NCBI GenBank assembly: GCA_029717555.1
Contig: JAMDHS010000020.1
Location: 1-64,000, forward strand
Length of the DNA stretch: 64,000 nucleotides
Origin: Peribolospora baueri
Taxonomy: Eukaryota > Basidiomycota > Peribolosporomycetes > Peribolosporales > Peribolosporaceae
Reading direction: 5' to 3'
Shown: positions 38,726 to 56,237 of the stretch, piece by piece
Layout: every line of letters begins with the position of its first letter
Numbering within the stretch: the stretch's first letter is position 1
Position numbers and translations under genes: made by a program
The notes under the pieces: generated by a model
Told to the model about the DNA's origin: nothing
The model's input: only the letters and a program-made list of their open reading frames with translations
Databases searched by the model: none

Positions 38726-39278
38726 TTGCACACTACTTTATTCTGTTACATGGCGAACGGGCTCGTGTGGAGCAAGCAGAGAAAAGATGTTCGGAAATGG
38801 TAGCGGCACCGGCAGTGAGGTCAGACCTCCACCAGCTCACCATCCGCATCGATCATCCTGTCGTGTACCAAGCAATCATCTCTGCATCCAACCAGCACAG
38901 TCGGCTTTCATGCGAGGCCATTTACATTGTCGCTTGGCGACCATTGGTCCATCTGCGACCTTTTCTCTTTCACCTCATCTCCTCATGTCCTCATCTCCGG
39001 GCTTTCGCCCGTTTTGGCCTGCCCCTCCCCCTCCTCGTCACCCTCTCCTTCTTCGTCTTCCCTTTCCCTTCGCCTTCCACTATATCCTCCCCCAAGCAGT
39101 CATCGAGCGTGTTATTTGCGCCCTGTTCCGCCGCCACCGTTTCTTCCTTCAACGCCGCCATCTCTTCCACCTTTGTCCCACCAGCCCCGCCGCCTCCTTC
39201 CTCCGACTCTTTTCCGGCCCGTCCATATTGCGTTGCCAAGCCTTAGCAAGGCCCTTTGCATACTACCTTATTCTGTCA
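38726..39278 (+). repeat. 24-bp repeated segment, two copies 528 bp apart
   Basis: ttgcacactactttattctg (about 38726) and ttgcatactaccttattctg (about 39254) differ at few positions and continue with similar bases. Between them is CT-rich sequence. The pair may be part of an old repetitive element adjoining the Ty3/Gypsy fossil. Confidence 0.6.
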
Positions 39279-39655
39279 CGGCAGCAAGCTTCGTCCGACG
39301 ACGACGAATCTGCGATAGATATCCACACCCTCCACCGATCACATGACCTAGCCTACATGGCCGGTCCGTTTGGCCCACTGCTTGTCGGGCCTGAGGTTCC
39401 TGATAGCCTGCTCAGCCTTGAAGCTGGTCTCTATAGGCTCAGACCGAACATGGCAATGGAGGAGCAAGATGAACTGATGCTTACGCCATTCTTTCCTTCC
39501 CTTTCCCCTCACTTTCTCCTCCCACTCGCGGTCCGCTTTGGTTGATCTCCGCGATCGCACCCCAATCAGGCCGTCCCCATGGGTTTTGAGGATCCCTTGA
39601 CTGACTGCTGACTACTGGGTTACAAGCTGTCTGGCCTTGAGTGCTGATTTGGTCC

Positions 39656-40274
39656 ATCCAGCCTTTCGATTTGGAACCGGGCACTACGCCTCCCTTTAGT
39701 CGGCTCTGCAATCTGTCGGAACGGGAACTCGAAGCTCTCCGCGTCTGGCTCGACAAAAACCCGCGCATTCATCCGCCCCTCGAAGTCATCCGCAGGTGCT
39801 CCAATCCTTTTCGTCATAGCGTCGACTGCCACAGACTCAACTCGATTACCAAGGAGAATCGACTTGCGCTTTCGCTCATTTCCGACACGCTGGATCGACT
39901 CCGTGGCGCCAAAATCTTCACGTCCTTGGACCTCCGTGATCCTACACCCCATCCGGATCAAGGACGGAGACGAATGGACGACTGCCTTTCGCACGAAGTA
40001 CGGACATTTCGAATTGGTCGTCATGCCTTTCGGTCTTACTAACGCTCCCGCGACGTTCCAAGAACACGAGCCCCAGATCGAAGGGCATCAGTATCTCTCG
40101 GTTCAACTGCGCTGGGTCACATCTAACTTGGGTCACGAATCGGTTCTCGTGACAGCGATACTCGACAATGGCTCGCAGGGCGACTTCATCAACGAAGCCC
40201 TCGTTCGACGGTGCGACATCCCCACTCTCGAACTCAGTCAGCCTCGCGACATCTCGGCCGTCAACGGCGAATAA
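39656..40274 (+). mobile_element. Ty3/Gypsy (Metaviridae) LTR-retrotransposon fossil, broken and rearranged
   Basis: Part of a pol region is visible: the stretch leading into reverse transcriptase ([20 protein letters not shown]), and reverse-transcriptase core segments around TSLDLRD and [13 protein letters not shown] (about 39819-40068). It is followed by a retropepsin-like segment around [18 protein letters not shown] (about 40085-40274). In whole elements the protease precedes the reverse transcriptase, so the order shows rearrangement or two fragments side by side. RNase H, integrase, gag and clear LTRs were not found. It is clearly broken, with several breaks, and must be old. Confidence 0.85.
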
Positions 40275-40280
40275 CTCAAC

Positions 40281-42273
40281 ACCCGGCAACCCGCTACGCC
40301 TCGCTTTCTCTCGCAGTTGGACCACACCTCGAACGACATACGTTCACGGTCACGAACCTTGGAGTGCTCTTCCCTCCGTCCTCACCATCTATACCCACCC
40401 GTCCTGCCGACGTCCCCTCCCCCTCCATCGCCTCCTCCCTCCACATCCCCCGAGCGCCAGCTTCCCCCGGCGCCTTGTCCTCCCCTCCCTCATATCACCC
40501 TCCCCATCCACCGCCCACCTCGCCCAGCCCACCCACCTTTCCCCATCCCTCCTCCCCCGCGCTCGCCGCCCCGTCACCGTCGCCCTATCTTGACCCGGCC
40601 ATACACACGTACGCCATCGCCCACCCGTCCCCGCCCGTTCTTCTCGCCACCCATCCTCATCCACCTCGATCACGACCAGCACGACTTTTGCACGCTCGCC
40701 CTTTGCCTCCGAACCCCCTCTCCTCTCCTCACCATCGCCCTCGTCCTCGTCCACCCGCCACCCTCTGTCTCCTTTCGTCTTCCTGGCTATCTCGCGTTTC
40801 GGCCAGCACACCTCCCTCGCAGCGGCCTTTTCCTTCGCCTCCGAGCCAGTCTCGCCAGTCAGCCAGCCAGTCAGCTAGTCACTCACTCAGTCAGGCTGTC
40901 GACGGTGTCGTCGTCGTCGTCCTCGGCGCCGCTCAACACGAGCATTCCCCCTCGTCGCTGGGCCCCACGCTCATCGTCGTCTGCGTTGAGGCATCCCTGA
41001 CCAGTCTCCATCTCGCCCTCTTCTTCTTCCTCCTTCTTTTCCCTTCGCTCCCCCTTTCGCTCTCCGCTCCCTTCTTCCTCACTTAGGCTGGACGTCGTCT
41101 GAGTGGCGGGGCAAAGGTAAAATAAAATAAAAAAGATAACGACGCAAGGTCGTCGTCGTCGTCGCTCGCTGGCACCGACCGACCGACGTCAACGTCACAC
41201 GGCCCTCGTACTTGCGTCGTCGTCCTCCTCATCTCCCTCCTCGTCACCCTTCAGTCCGACTTGGCGGACAGTCGCCGAGCGCAGGGCCGTGCCGTGCGGT
41301 GCCCCTCCACGACACCTAATCGGGACGTTGTCCACAGCTAGCTCGGCTCGGCGCGGGCCATGCAGGGGCAGTTCAGGTCAAGTCAGGTCAGGTCGGGTGA
41401 GATCAGGCCAGATCAGGCGCTCATCGTCACCGACGATAAGTTGAACAAGCGGGGTGAGTCTCTTCTCCCTCGTTGCCGCCGTTCGTAGACGCACCCACCC
41501 GCATCTGCCCACGTCATGTCCGCCCGCCTCCATCTCCATCTCCATCTCCACACTCTCGGACGCGTCGCGTCGGACCCGGAGCGATTTGAGCTCTTAATGG
41601 GGAAAAAACCGCAGACAGCTCGCGTTGACCACGACCCCGCTCTCGCTTTCCTTCATATTTGCCTTTTTCGTCTTTTCCTCCTTCTCTCTTCTTGGCATGC
41701 CCATCCACGCCGCCCCTCTTCGTCTCGTCTCGTCTAGCATCGCACCGGCATCGCATCGCATCGACCCTTTGTTCTCGCTTGAGCCATCTCCCTCACCCGG
41801 ATGTCGGCACCTCAGCCTCGTTCCCCACCTTGGATATCGCACTCTTCTCCGCCACAGCGCAGAGGGTCTGTTCGCCCACGGCATTCTCCCCTAGCGTCGA
41901 GTCGAGGTGGACGCAAGAGCAAGGGGGCACGAGTAGGCTGGAAGCCAGCAAGCAAGGGTAGCAAGGTTCGAGGCAAAAGGATACAAGACGAGACGAGGCG
42001 AGGGACTAGGTGAGGTCAAGGCGAAGGCGAGAGCAAGGCGAAGGCGAGAGCAAGGCGAGGGAAGACAAGATGAGGGCAAGACAAGAGGGCCGAGGTAGGA
42101 TGTGCCGTCAGGATGGGATAGGGGATGAGATATCGGATATCCAGCCTACTCGTGTCCCCTTGCTCTTGCGTCCACCTCGACTGGCCGCTCCCGGACGCAC
42201 TCACGCTTGCACTCGACTTGCTGCCGTTACACTCTAATCAATCACCTCCAGCGAGTGACCTTTCCTGGCCAAC
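40281..42273. other. CT-rich low-complexity and simple-repeat region
   Basis: Strongly pyrimidine-rich on the plus strand from about 40370 to 41085, with GTC runs near 40900-40925 and 41145-41165, a degenerate cagtcagc-type run (about 40857-40897) and a degenerate ggtca-type run (about 41378-41420). Long open frames here are compositional and show no protein-like motifs. The inverted repeat at 41900-42182 is listed separately. Confidence 0.6.
41900..42182. repeat. 42-bp inverted repeat, 41/42 identical, 199-bp spacer
   Basis: Arm 1 at 41900-41941 begins agtcgaggtggacgcaagag; arm 2 at 42141-42182 is its reverse complement with a single mismatch (ggggg versus gggga in the arm sense). The spacer holds a 17-bp tandem repeat (gcgaaggcgagagcaag at 42021 and 42038). 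Transcription through it would give a long hairpin. Confidence 0.9.
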
Positions 42274-42525
42274 ATGGCTACATCACAGGTATCATCCCGC
42301 CTCTCTAGCAAGCGTCATCAAGCTGGACGGTTTGCTTCATTTAGCGGAGCATCGACGCCTTCGACTTTCCGTAACCAGAGTCCACGTGAATGGATGCAAG
42401 ACGTTGATTTTCTTTTGCCGCCGTTTGTTCTCGTCAACTCGTTGATTGGCGACCATGCCTGCAGGTGCTCACCTCTCGCCCAACGTTGCTTAGTGTCTGA
42501 CAGTGAACGTCTCTCTCCGCAGTAA
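42274..42525 (+). CDS. doubtful short reading frame
   Basis: Open frame of 83 codons with a plausible start (caac before ATG) and a Ser/Arg-rich protein (MATSQVSSRLSSKRHQAG, later REWMQDVDFLLPPFVL). No homologue recognised and it sits at the edge of the low-complexity region. Could be a real small gene, an exon of one, or chance. Confidence 0.18.
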   Translation: MATSQVSSRLSSKRHQAGRFASFSGASTPSTFRNQSPREWMQDVDFLLPPFVLVNSLIGDHACRCSPLAQRCLVSDSERLSPQ

Positions 42526-42840
42526 TGCGTCAGTCAGCCAGTCTGTGGATCAAACAAGTTTGCCAATCAAGCCAGCTGAGCCTCGGCCAGGCCAAAGTAA
42601 GCTCTTTCCCTCCCTCCTCCCCTCGTCGTTCCACCCCTCTGTCCGCCAGTCTTCACAGTCTCCTTCCTCGCCGTCCAGGCCAAGCCTTGAGTCGCCTTCT
42701 AATGAATTCATCGTCGTTTGTGATGGCGCGGAGACATGGCGCGACGGACAATAGGACATGTGCGCATATGACAAGAGTTCGAACACGGCAAGAAGTGACT
42801 TGTCTCCAGCCCGCACGCCGCTCAAATCCAGTCACCACGC

Positions 42841-43716
42841 TTAGACCGCCCGCTTGTTCTCGCCTTTCTCGGCCTCCTCGAGGAACTGCTTGATGAAAGC
42901 TTCCTCGTCGCTGTGAATCGCACAGAAGCGAAGAGCACGAGATACAACAGTCAGTTCGTTTGGCCATATATTGAGATATGACGTTCTGGCCCAGCACGTA
43001 TGCCGACGTATCCGAAGGCACCGGGGCACTGTTGTTAAGGACGCCGCGCCGACCACGTAGCCGTTGAGGCGCGTGCCTGCCGAACAACAAGATAGCGACC
43101 CACGGCGAGCGCAAGTACGCAGTCCCACTCTGCAAAACTGAGCAGAGATGACCAGGCAGCCACCACATCGCGCCTGGAGCACGTCCGCTCCCCGGCGATG
43201 CATCGGACAAGCAAATCACCCCACCACCGCGAGCGTATCGTCTCGTCCTCCAAACAAGCCGACAAAAGTCACCTCCATCATTGACATCGTCACCGCCATC
43301 ATCCCGTCATCGTAACTGATTGGTGGACTCACCTAGACGACGCGTTGAGCGGCGGAGAGGGCTTGGAAGCCTTGGCGTCGGCAGAGCTATCCTTCTTGTC
43401 GGACGAGCCTCCGCGGGTGGCCGCCCAGGCGATGAGGCCCGTAGTGCCAAAGGTGGCCAAGGCGAGCTGTGGAGGCGAACATGCACAGGAAGGAAGCCGA
43501 ACATACCGGTGAGATCGGCAAGGTCGAGATTTTCGAGTGGAAGAAAAAGGGAGAGTATCAAGCGGAGGGCGAAATGGTTAAGTACGGAAGCCCTGTACGA
43601 TCGATTGGCAGGAGCGTGAAGAATAGGCGGGAAGGAAAGAGAGAAAGTAGGGCAAAGAAAACAAAAACACTGACGTGCTCGTTGAGGACCTTCCTGCCGG
43701 CGATGACGTACGACAT
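42841..43716 (-). CDS. ATP19: mitochondrial F1F0 ATP synthase subunit k (Atp19-like)
   Basis: Small inner-membrane protein of the ATP synthase dimer interface. Exons 43716-43675, 43466-43333 and 42910-42841; 81 residues. MSYVIAGRKVLNEHLALATF is the typical start, followed by the membrane segment (GTTGLIAWAATRGG), then PSPPLNASSSDEEAFIKQFL and a charged tail ending KGENKRAV. The first intron is 208 nt and the second 422 nt, both far longer than the usual 70-100 nt of this window. I saw no gene within the second intron. Phases and conserved joins (L-N-E-H/L-A-L-A and A-S-S/S-D-E-E) support the model. Confidence 0.85.
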
Positions 43717-44650
43717 GTTGGCTGTTTCAGAAAAGGACGAGAAAAGAGCAAGTGTCAGACGCATGGGAGATGAGATATAATATATATCTTAGCTCAAGCC
43801 GAGACAAAGACAGGGCGGGACGAGCAGAGAAGGACTGGTAAGACTAGTAACGGAGATGGTTATGGCCTCACATGATCGGAAGGACCTACAGGTCATCCGA
43901 GAGAGCAGCAAGAAAGAGGGTAGTCAGCATTGACTGATCCAAAAGTGCACAGGGACGGCCATCTGGCCTTGCTTGAGCTGAGCAAAGCAGAGAGTGATTA
44001 GGGACACTCACAAATCGGAAAGATGAAGAAGGATAACCGATGGTGTGTCGTGAAGGCGAGATCAAGCGAGCGGTTCTTCCACACGGCTCGCCGGTCGTCG
44101 CCGCACCCGCCTGAACGGCGATGGGCACGTGTGCGGCGTGCGAGAGCGTGCGAGACAATAGGTCACGTGCAATTTGGAATGTACGACATGCGACGGGCAC
44201 CTCCCTCGGCACTCTCCATTTCTGCATCTCCGACAGCTCTTATGGGAATGCATTCCAATTAAATGGTGAGCATCGGTTCGTAGCTACCTCGTTTTCGAGT
44301 TCCTCCTTCGCCGCAAGGATCGGCCCTGTTGTTCCTTGGCTTCTGCGAGAACATCACACTCCGGGGAAGGTCGAGTTAGATGTCCCCGACGTCAGGCGGG
44401 AGGCGCCTATCTCCGTCCGAGTTTGGCGCTCTCGGCCGAGAGTCACGGCGAGATCGGCCACGAGTGGGTTTATGGTGGAAGGAAAGGATGCAAAATGTCA
44501 GTTACGTACAAATATTGTATCTCGTCGTCGTCGTCGTCTTCGACCCCAGCCAGAGGCGAACATCCTCTTCATCCTCTTCATCGTCGTCTTCGACCCAGCT
44601 AGAGACGGAAGACCTCCTGCACCGGCAGTCTTCGCGGATCCTCCTCCCAC
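43717..44650. promoter_or_regulatory. upstream region between ATP19 and the ABCC transporter
   Basis: 934 bp between divergent start codons, unusually long for this window. Contains tcgtcgtcgtcgtcttcgac-type repeats (two similar blocks at about 44520-44555 and 44580-44600), lying less than 130 bp upstream of the transporter ATG. No gene supported. Confidence 0.45.
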
Positions 44651-52084
<7,434 letters not shown>

Positions 52085-52212
52085 TGAGGGGAAAGTAGCT
52101 TATTAACGACTATGCCATGCGAAGGTTGTCCCCTCGGGTGCAATAACCGTTCAGGTTCCAAGAAGGTCGCTCTAATGTTCCGCACGGATAGCACTACATG
52201 TAGATACGTGCT

Positions 52213-54521
52213 CTAGTAGCCCAGCTCCGCTCGACGCAAGGCCTTACTCTTCTGGCGAAGGTCCTTCCTCCATTCAGGTGTCAGGTTCCATCCCTCTTTG
52301 CTGCTTTTGGGATCTGGCTTTTGACCGCCGAGCCATTGCACAAGACCATCAACTGATGCGGTCGAATTTTAAAAATCGGTTAGTCCAGATCGGCAGGGGT
52401 AGTTTGTTGAGGCGCGTAACGAAGGCGCACTCACTGTACGCAAAGTCGGCGGGCCAACCGAGGTTGTGGTATTGGAGACCAGAAAGACTTTCTACGTCCG
52501 GACCCTCTCCCTCGTCAAGTTTTGCGCTAAGATCCCATCGACGAGGATCACTTTGCAAGAGTTTTCTCGGCCGTGGGGGTGGGGCCGGTGTCTCTCCGCT
52601 CCAGACACTAGCGACAACGCGCGCCTGAGCTTGAGTGAGCGGGAAAGGGACGATAATGTTGGCTGGTAGACGATGTCGATCGTCAAGTGTCAGCCAAATC
52701 GCCCCGATCAAAACGAAAGAGAGAAAATTGTTGCGCACGAGAGCCCAAGATTGCGAGAGAGCTGTCGCCCGCGTAAAACAGCTGCCAATCGTCAAGATTG
52801 TGTAGTCGAGACGCTCCTCCCTCCGGTTTCGGAGATGGGACGGTGCTGGTGAGTCCGCTCGTGAACGGCGCATGCAACGACTCTATGAGCAAGGGCTTGC
52901 TCAGAAAAGGCTCGACTGTTTGATCCACTGGAAATGGCAACCCAAGGTCATCAATATCGCGGAGACTGGTAGCCTGACGAGCTAGACACGACACTCACAG
53001 AAAGGCATGTCGAACAGGAACCCTGCGGAACAAAAAACAGCTCGACTATAAGTAACGCTCAATAGGGACGGACGGTCCGTACTTCCAATTTTCCGTGTTA
53101 ATGGCTAAAAGCGGGTTGCTTACCAGTGCCAAACACAAGGACATCCACGTCACGCAGAATGGTGCCATCGACAAAATGAATGACTCCTTTGCTATTCTCC
53201 GCGTCCGGCTCATCTATCTTGCTGATGGGAGGCAGGACGTGAATGCGCTTAGTCCATTCGGGGCTGTCCGGGTTTCTAGGGTCGTAGTCCAGTATCGGTG
53301 CGGAACGAACGCTCTGATAGACCTTCACAGGAGGCTCTGAGGAGCTCGCGCGTGCTGACCATTCTGAGGAGCCCTCAAAGGACCTCGCCAGCTTTCCCAC
53401 CAATTCTCGACACACGTCGCTTCCGGATGATGCGTTGCCGACTACGAGGACGGTCTGAACGAGCAAGGAGACGAACGAGGAACGGCGAACAGGCGTCAGA
53501 CTCATTTCTCACCACTTGAAATTAGCTCTGATAAAGTAAGCATTCACCTTTCCGGAGAAGATAAGCGGCGTCCGGTAGAAGGACGTATGGAGGACTTCAC
53601 CCCTAAAGCGATCGAGTCCTTCGACCATTGGGAGACTACCCTTATTGCATCGTCCGTTAGAAACCTTCAAGGAACAGGGACAAAGATATCAGCATAAACG
53701 ACAATGCAGAACAAACGACAATGCAGAACAGGCGGGCGATCATGACTCACGACAACGCAATCGAACTCTTCGCTGCGAACTTCTGGGGTACCAGAAGTGC
53801 TCGAGAACTGAATGCGCCATCTAGAAGGTTCGGCACTTTTGGACACCCTTTCCAAGCGACGAACTAGTGTGTCGAAAAGAATGTGACGCTCGAGATCTTG
53901 TTCTCGGGCAAAGCGGTGAAGATACTCATTCACGGTTTCTAAACAAACCAAAAGGTATGAATGAGGGGTGATATGAACATGTCCACCTTGCGTTATTAGC
54001 GCCGTTCTGATGATCTTTTCGGTAGCTCACTCACCTCTGGTAGGGAAGGTGGCGGTGTCGGGCGGAAATGGGAAATCCCTGTAAGACATAAGAGCCTGAG
54101 AAAAGAGGTCGAAGCCAAGCGAGGCTTAATTCAAGCTCGGTGGGCAACAGAAGAATGGGCCGCCCTCACCGAGGGAATGTTTGTCCGCAGGCCCTCGTAC
54201 ATAGCTGACGCGAAGCAGCCCTGAGGCTGAGAAGGATCCTGCACAAAGGCCTTTCCCTGCGAGTCACACATGATCTCGCATTTCCCGGGCTCTTCGTAAT
54301 TCCATACACCCCCAACTTGGCTGCGTCGCTCGAACACGGTGACCCGGAAACCTGGTGGGGACGCACGGTCTCCGTTAAGAATATGCCCAGTCGCCTCTTC
54401 TCGAGTTAACTGGTACTCAAGACGAAGGCAGCTCACCCTTCTCGAGGAGCTGCTGAAGAGCAGCCAGCCCAGCCGAACCGGCCCCAATGACGGCGACTTT
54501 TCCACCCAGCGGCTTGGTCAT
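52213..54521 (-). CDS. flavin-containing monooxygenase (FMO)
   Basis: FAD- and NADPH-dependent monooxygenase that oxidises soft nucleophiles (thiols, amines). Exons 54521-54437, 54351-54170, 54095-54035, 53938-53751, 53664-53548, 53454-53124, 53022-52999 (24 nt), 52927-52739, 52662-52435 and 52352-52213; 514 residues, the usual length. Motifs: VAVIGAGSAGLAALQQLLEK (FAD GxGxxG, residues 8-27), FERRSQVGGVWNYEE, FRGEVLHTSFYRTP (FMO fingerprint FxGxxxHxxxY), VLVVGNASSGSDVC (NADPH site) and VDVLVFGTGF. The C-terminus has the typical FPLTQAQARVVASVWSG and WNLTPEWRKDLRQK. It has no obvious signal peptide or tail anchor. Convergent with the ABCC gene (128 bp), divergent from YIP4. Confidence 0.93.
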
Positions 54522-54715
54522 GTTCACGGGAGACGAATGCAGCTTTGGGGCCAGACGGCCTCGGCTTCCTCCTTAAAGAGCGAACTGACCTTCCTTTCAT
54601 GGAGAAGAAGGCACCTCCAGAAGCACGCCATCTGACTGCGGTCGGTCGTCGGCGCACGTGGTCGGCGCACTTGAGCTGGCTCGACCGGGGGCAGCTCATC
54701 TGATCTTTGCTTCGA
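54522..54715. promoter_or_regulatory. shared upstream region of the FMO and YIPF6 genes
   Basis: 194 bp between divergent start codons, containing a near-duplicated gtcggcgcac (about 54645 and 54661, each followed by a t-rich or g-rich step). No TATA box. Confidence 0.35.
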
Positions 54716-56109
54716 ATGGCTGCAATGACCGCGACGCACGACCCCTTCGCTAGCAACGTCGAGCTTCCGCTCTCGCCGGCGGAGCCGTCGTACGTAGAAG
54801 CTGATGAGGAGGACACCTCGCGCCCTAAGCAGCAGGCACCCGCTGAGGCGAAGCCGAGCACACAGTACAACCCCAGCACCTTGTCCGGTAACCTCGGATC
54901 AGCTCCTCGTGGAGGGCAGGTAAGCAGAAAGGCTACCGAATTAAGGAGATGCATACGGACATAGTCACCGTCTGGTCAGATGGTTGATGAGCGTGGACGC
55001 AATCGACTTCTTTCAAGGCTCGCAACTTCGGTCCCTCGACAGCGACTTTCGCTGGCACCCGGGCGGAGACGGTCAGTCCAGCAGAGCACCCATGTCAATC
55101 AGGAAAGAGCAAAAAGAGCACGCTTAGTGACTAAGGCCTATGCTTATTTTGGCCTTCAGAGGTACACAGGAGTGGATACCCTCGATGAGCCTCTTACAGA
55201 GACAATCGTGAGATGACTTCTTCAATCGCGCTCGAGGCATTCTTGGTGACATTGCAATTGCAGGTGTGCTCAACTTGTTTCTTTGCCCTATGTGCATAGC
55301 GTCGCGATGTGCGCGCGATATACTCGAAGACCGTCCTCGTTCTGTGGCCGTCACAACACGCCAATGCAGTTCTTCGCGATTGGGACCTTTGGGGCCCTCT
55401 TGTGTTCGTCTTGACGCTGGCCATCCTACTCAGCTTTAATGTGAGATCCTCGGCCGTTGATTTATCGCGTGGCAGAGCAACACTGACTTCCCTGACCACT
55501 GCTCCTATTTCTGCACATTAGGCCTCTCCAGAACAAGCACTGCCGATTTTCACCAGCGTGTTCTCTATTGTATGGGTAAGTTTCAGCCCGGTGGGGTGGG
55601 CCTCTGCAATGAAATGTCGCTGATCTTTCCTCACTCTTCGTCGTCCAGCTCGGTTCTATTGTCGTCACCATGAATGCCAAGCTACTGGGCGGAAAACTGT
55701 GCGCATTTTTGTTGCCAACGGACGGCCGACAACCGTCTGTATCTTCAGCTTACCGGTCATCCCTTCTCCCCACCCCTTTCAGCTCGTTCTTCCAATCCCT
55801 CTCAGCTTTGGGGTATTGTCTAGCGCCCATTGTGGCGGCCTCCTTGGTCTCCGTCTTTGTTCGATCGATTATTGTTCGGTGAGTATTGAGTGGTCCTGTC
55901 TTGGTTCGCATCACTGTGAGAACAAGCTAACTCAGTCCTGCGATGGTCGCAGCGTCCCCGTCTGCCTCGGTTCCTTCGTATGGTCTCTCTGGGCTGCGAC
56001 TAAGTTTGTGGGTTCGAGCTCTCTGCAGCAAGACCGTGTCCTTCTGGCAGTCTATCCCCTTTTCCTATTCTACTTCATCTTGTCCTGGTATACTCTCGTT
56101 CAAAAGTGA
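54716..56109 (+). CDS. Yip-family Golgi/ER membrane protein (YIPF6/Yip4-like)
   Basis: Multispanning protein of the Yip1-domain family, which binds Rab GTPases and acts in ER-Golgi traffic. Exons 54716-54919, 55018-55071, 55160-55207, 55300-55440, 55522-55575, 55649-55698, 55783-55878 and 55953-56109; 267 residues. After a Pro/Ser-rich cytosolic N-terminus comes the conserved VDTLDEPLTETIRRDVRAIY, then LRDWDLWGPLVFVLTLAILL (first helix). Next are IFTSVFSIVWLGSIVVTMNA, GGKLSFFQSLSALGYCLAP and two further hydrophobic segments to the end (VLLAVYPLFLFYFILSWYTL), five membrane helices in all. The LDEP and DLWGP motifs identify the YIPF6 branch. The second exon (ARNFGPSTATFAGTRAET) rests on frame and splice signals only and is less certain. 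Confidence 0.88.
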
Positions 56110-56237
56110 AGGGAAGGCGACTTTCACCCTTCAACAGCCCTCAACGGAGTTCTGTACATTCCAATTCCGTCGGAGGCGTACATACAACGACATTGCAGCA
56201 GCCGCTGCAAATCGAACCCGTCGTTCAAGGCTCGTCG

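Noticed and set aside
40211-41086. Long plus-strand open frames rich in Pro and Ser
   Set aside because: The DNA is CT-rich low complexity; the protein is almost only Pro/Ser/Leu/His with no motif.
42911-43332. C/D-box snoRNA inside the long ATP19 intron
   Set aside because: A CTGA-like box D occurs in the transcript sense, but no proper box C at a suitable distance was found.
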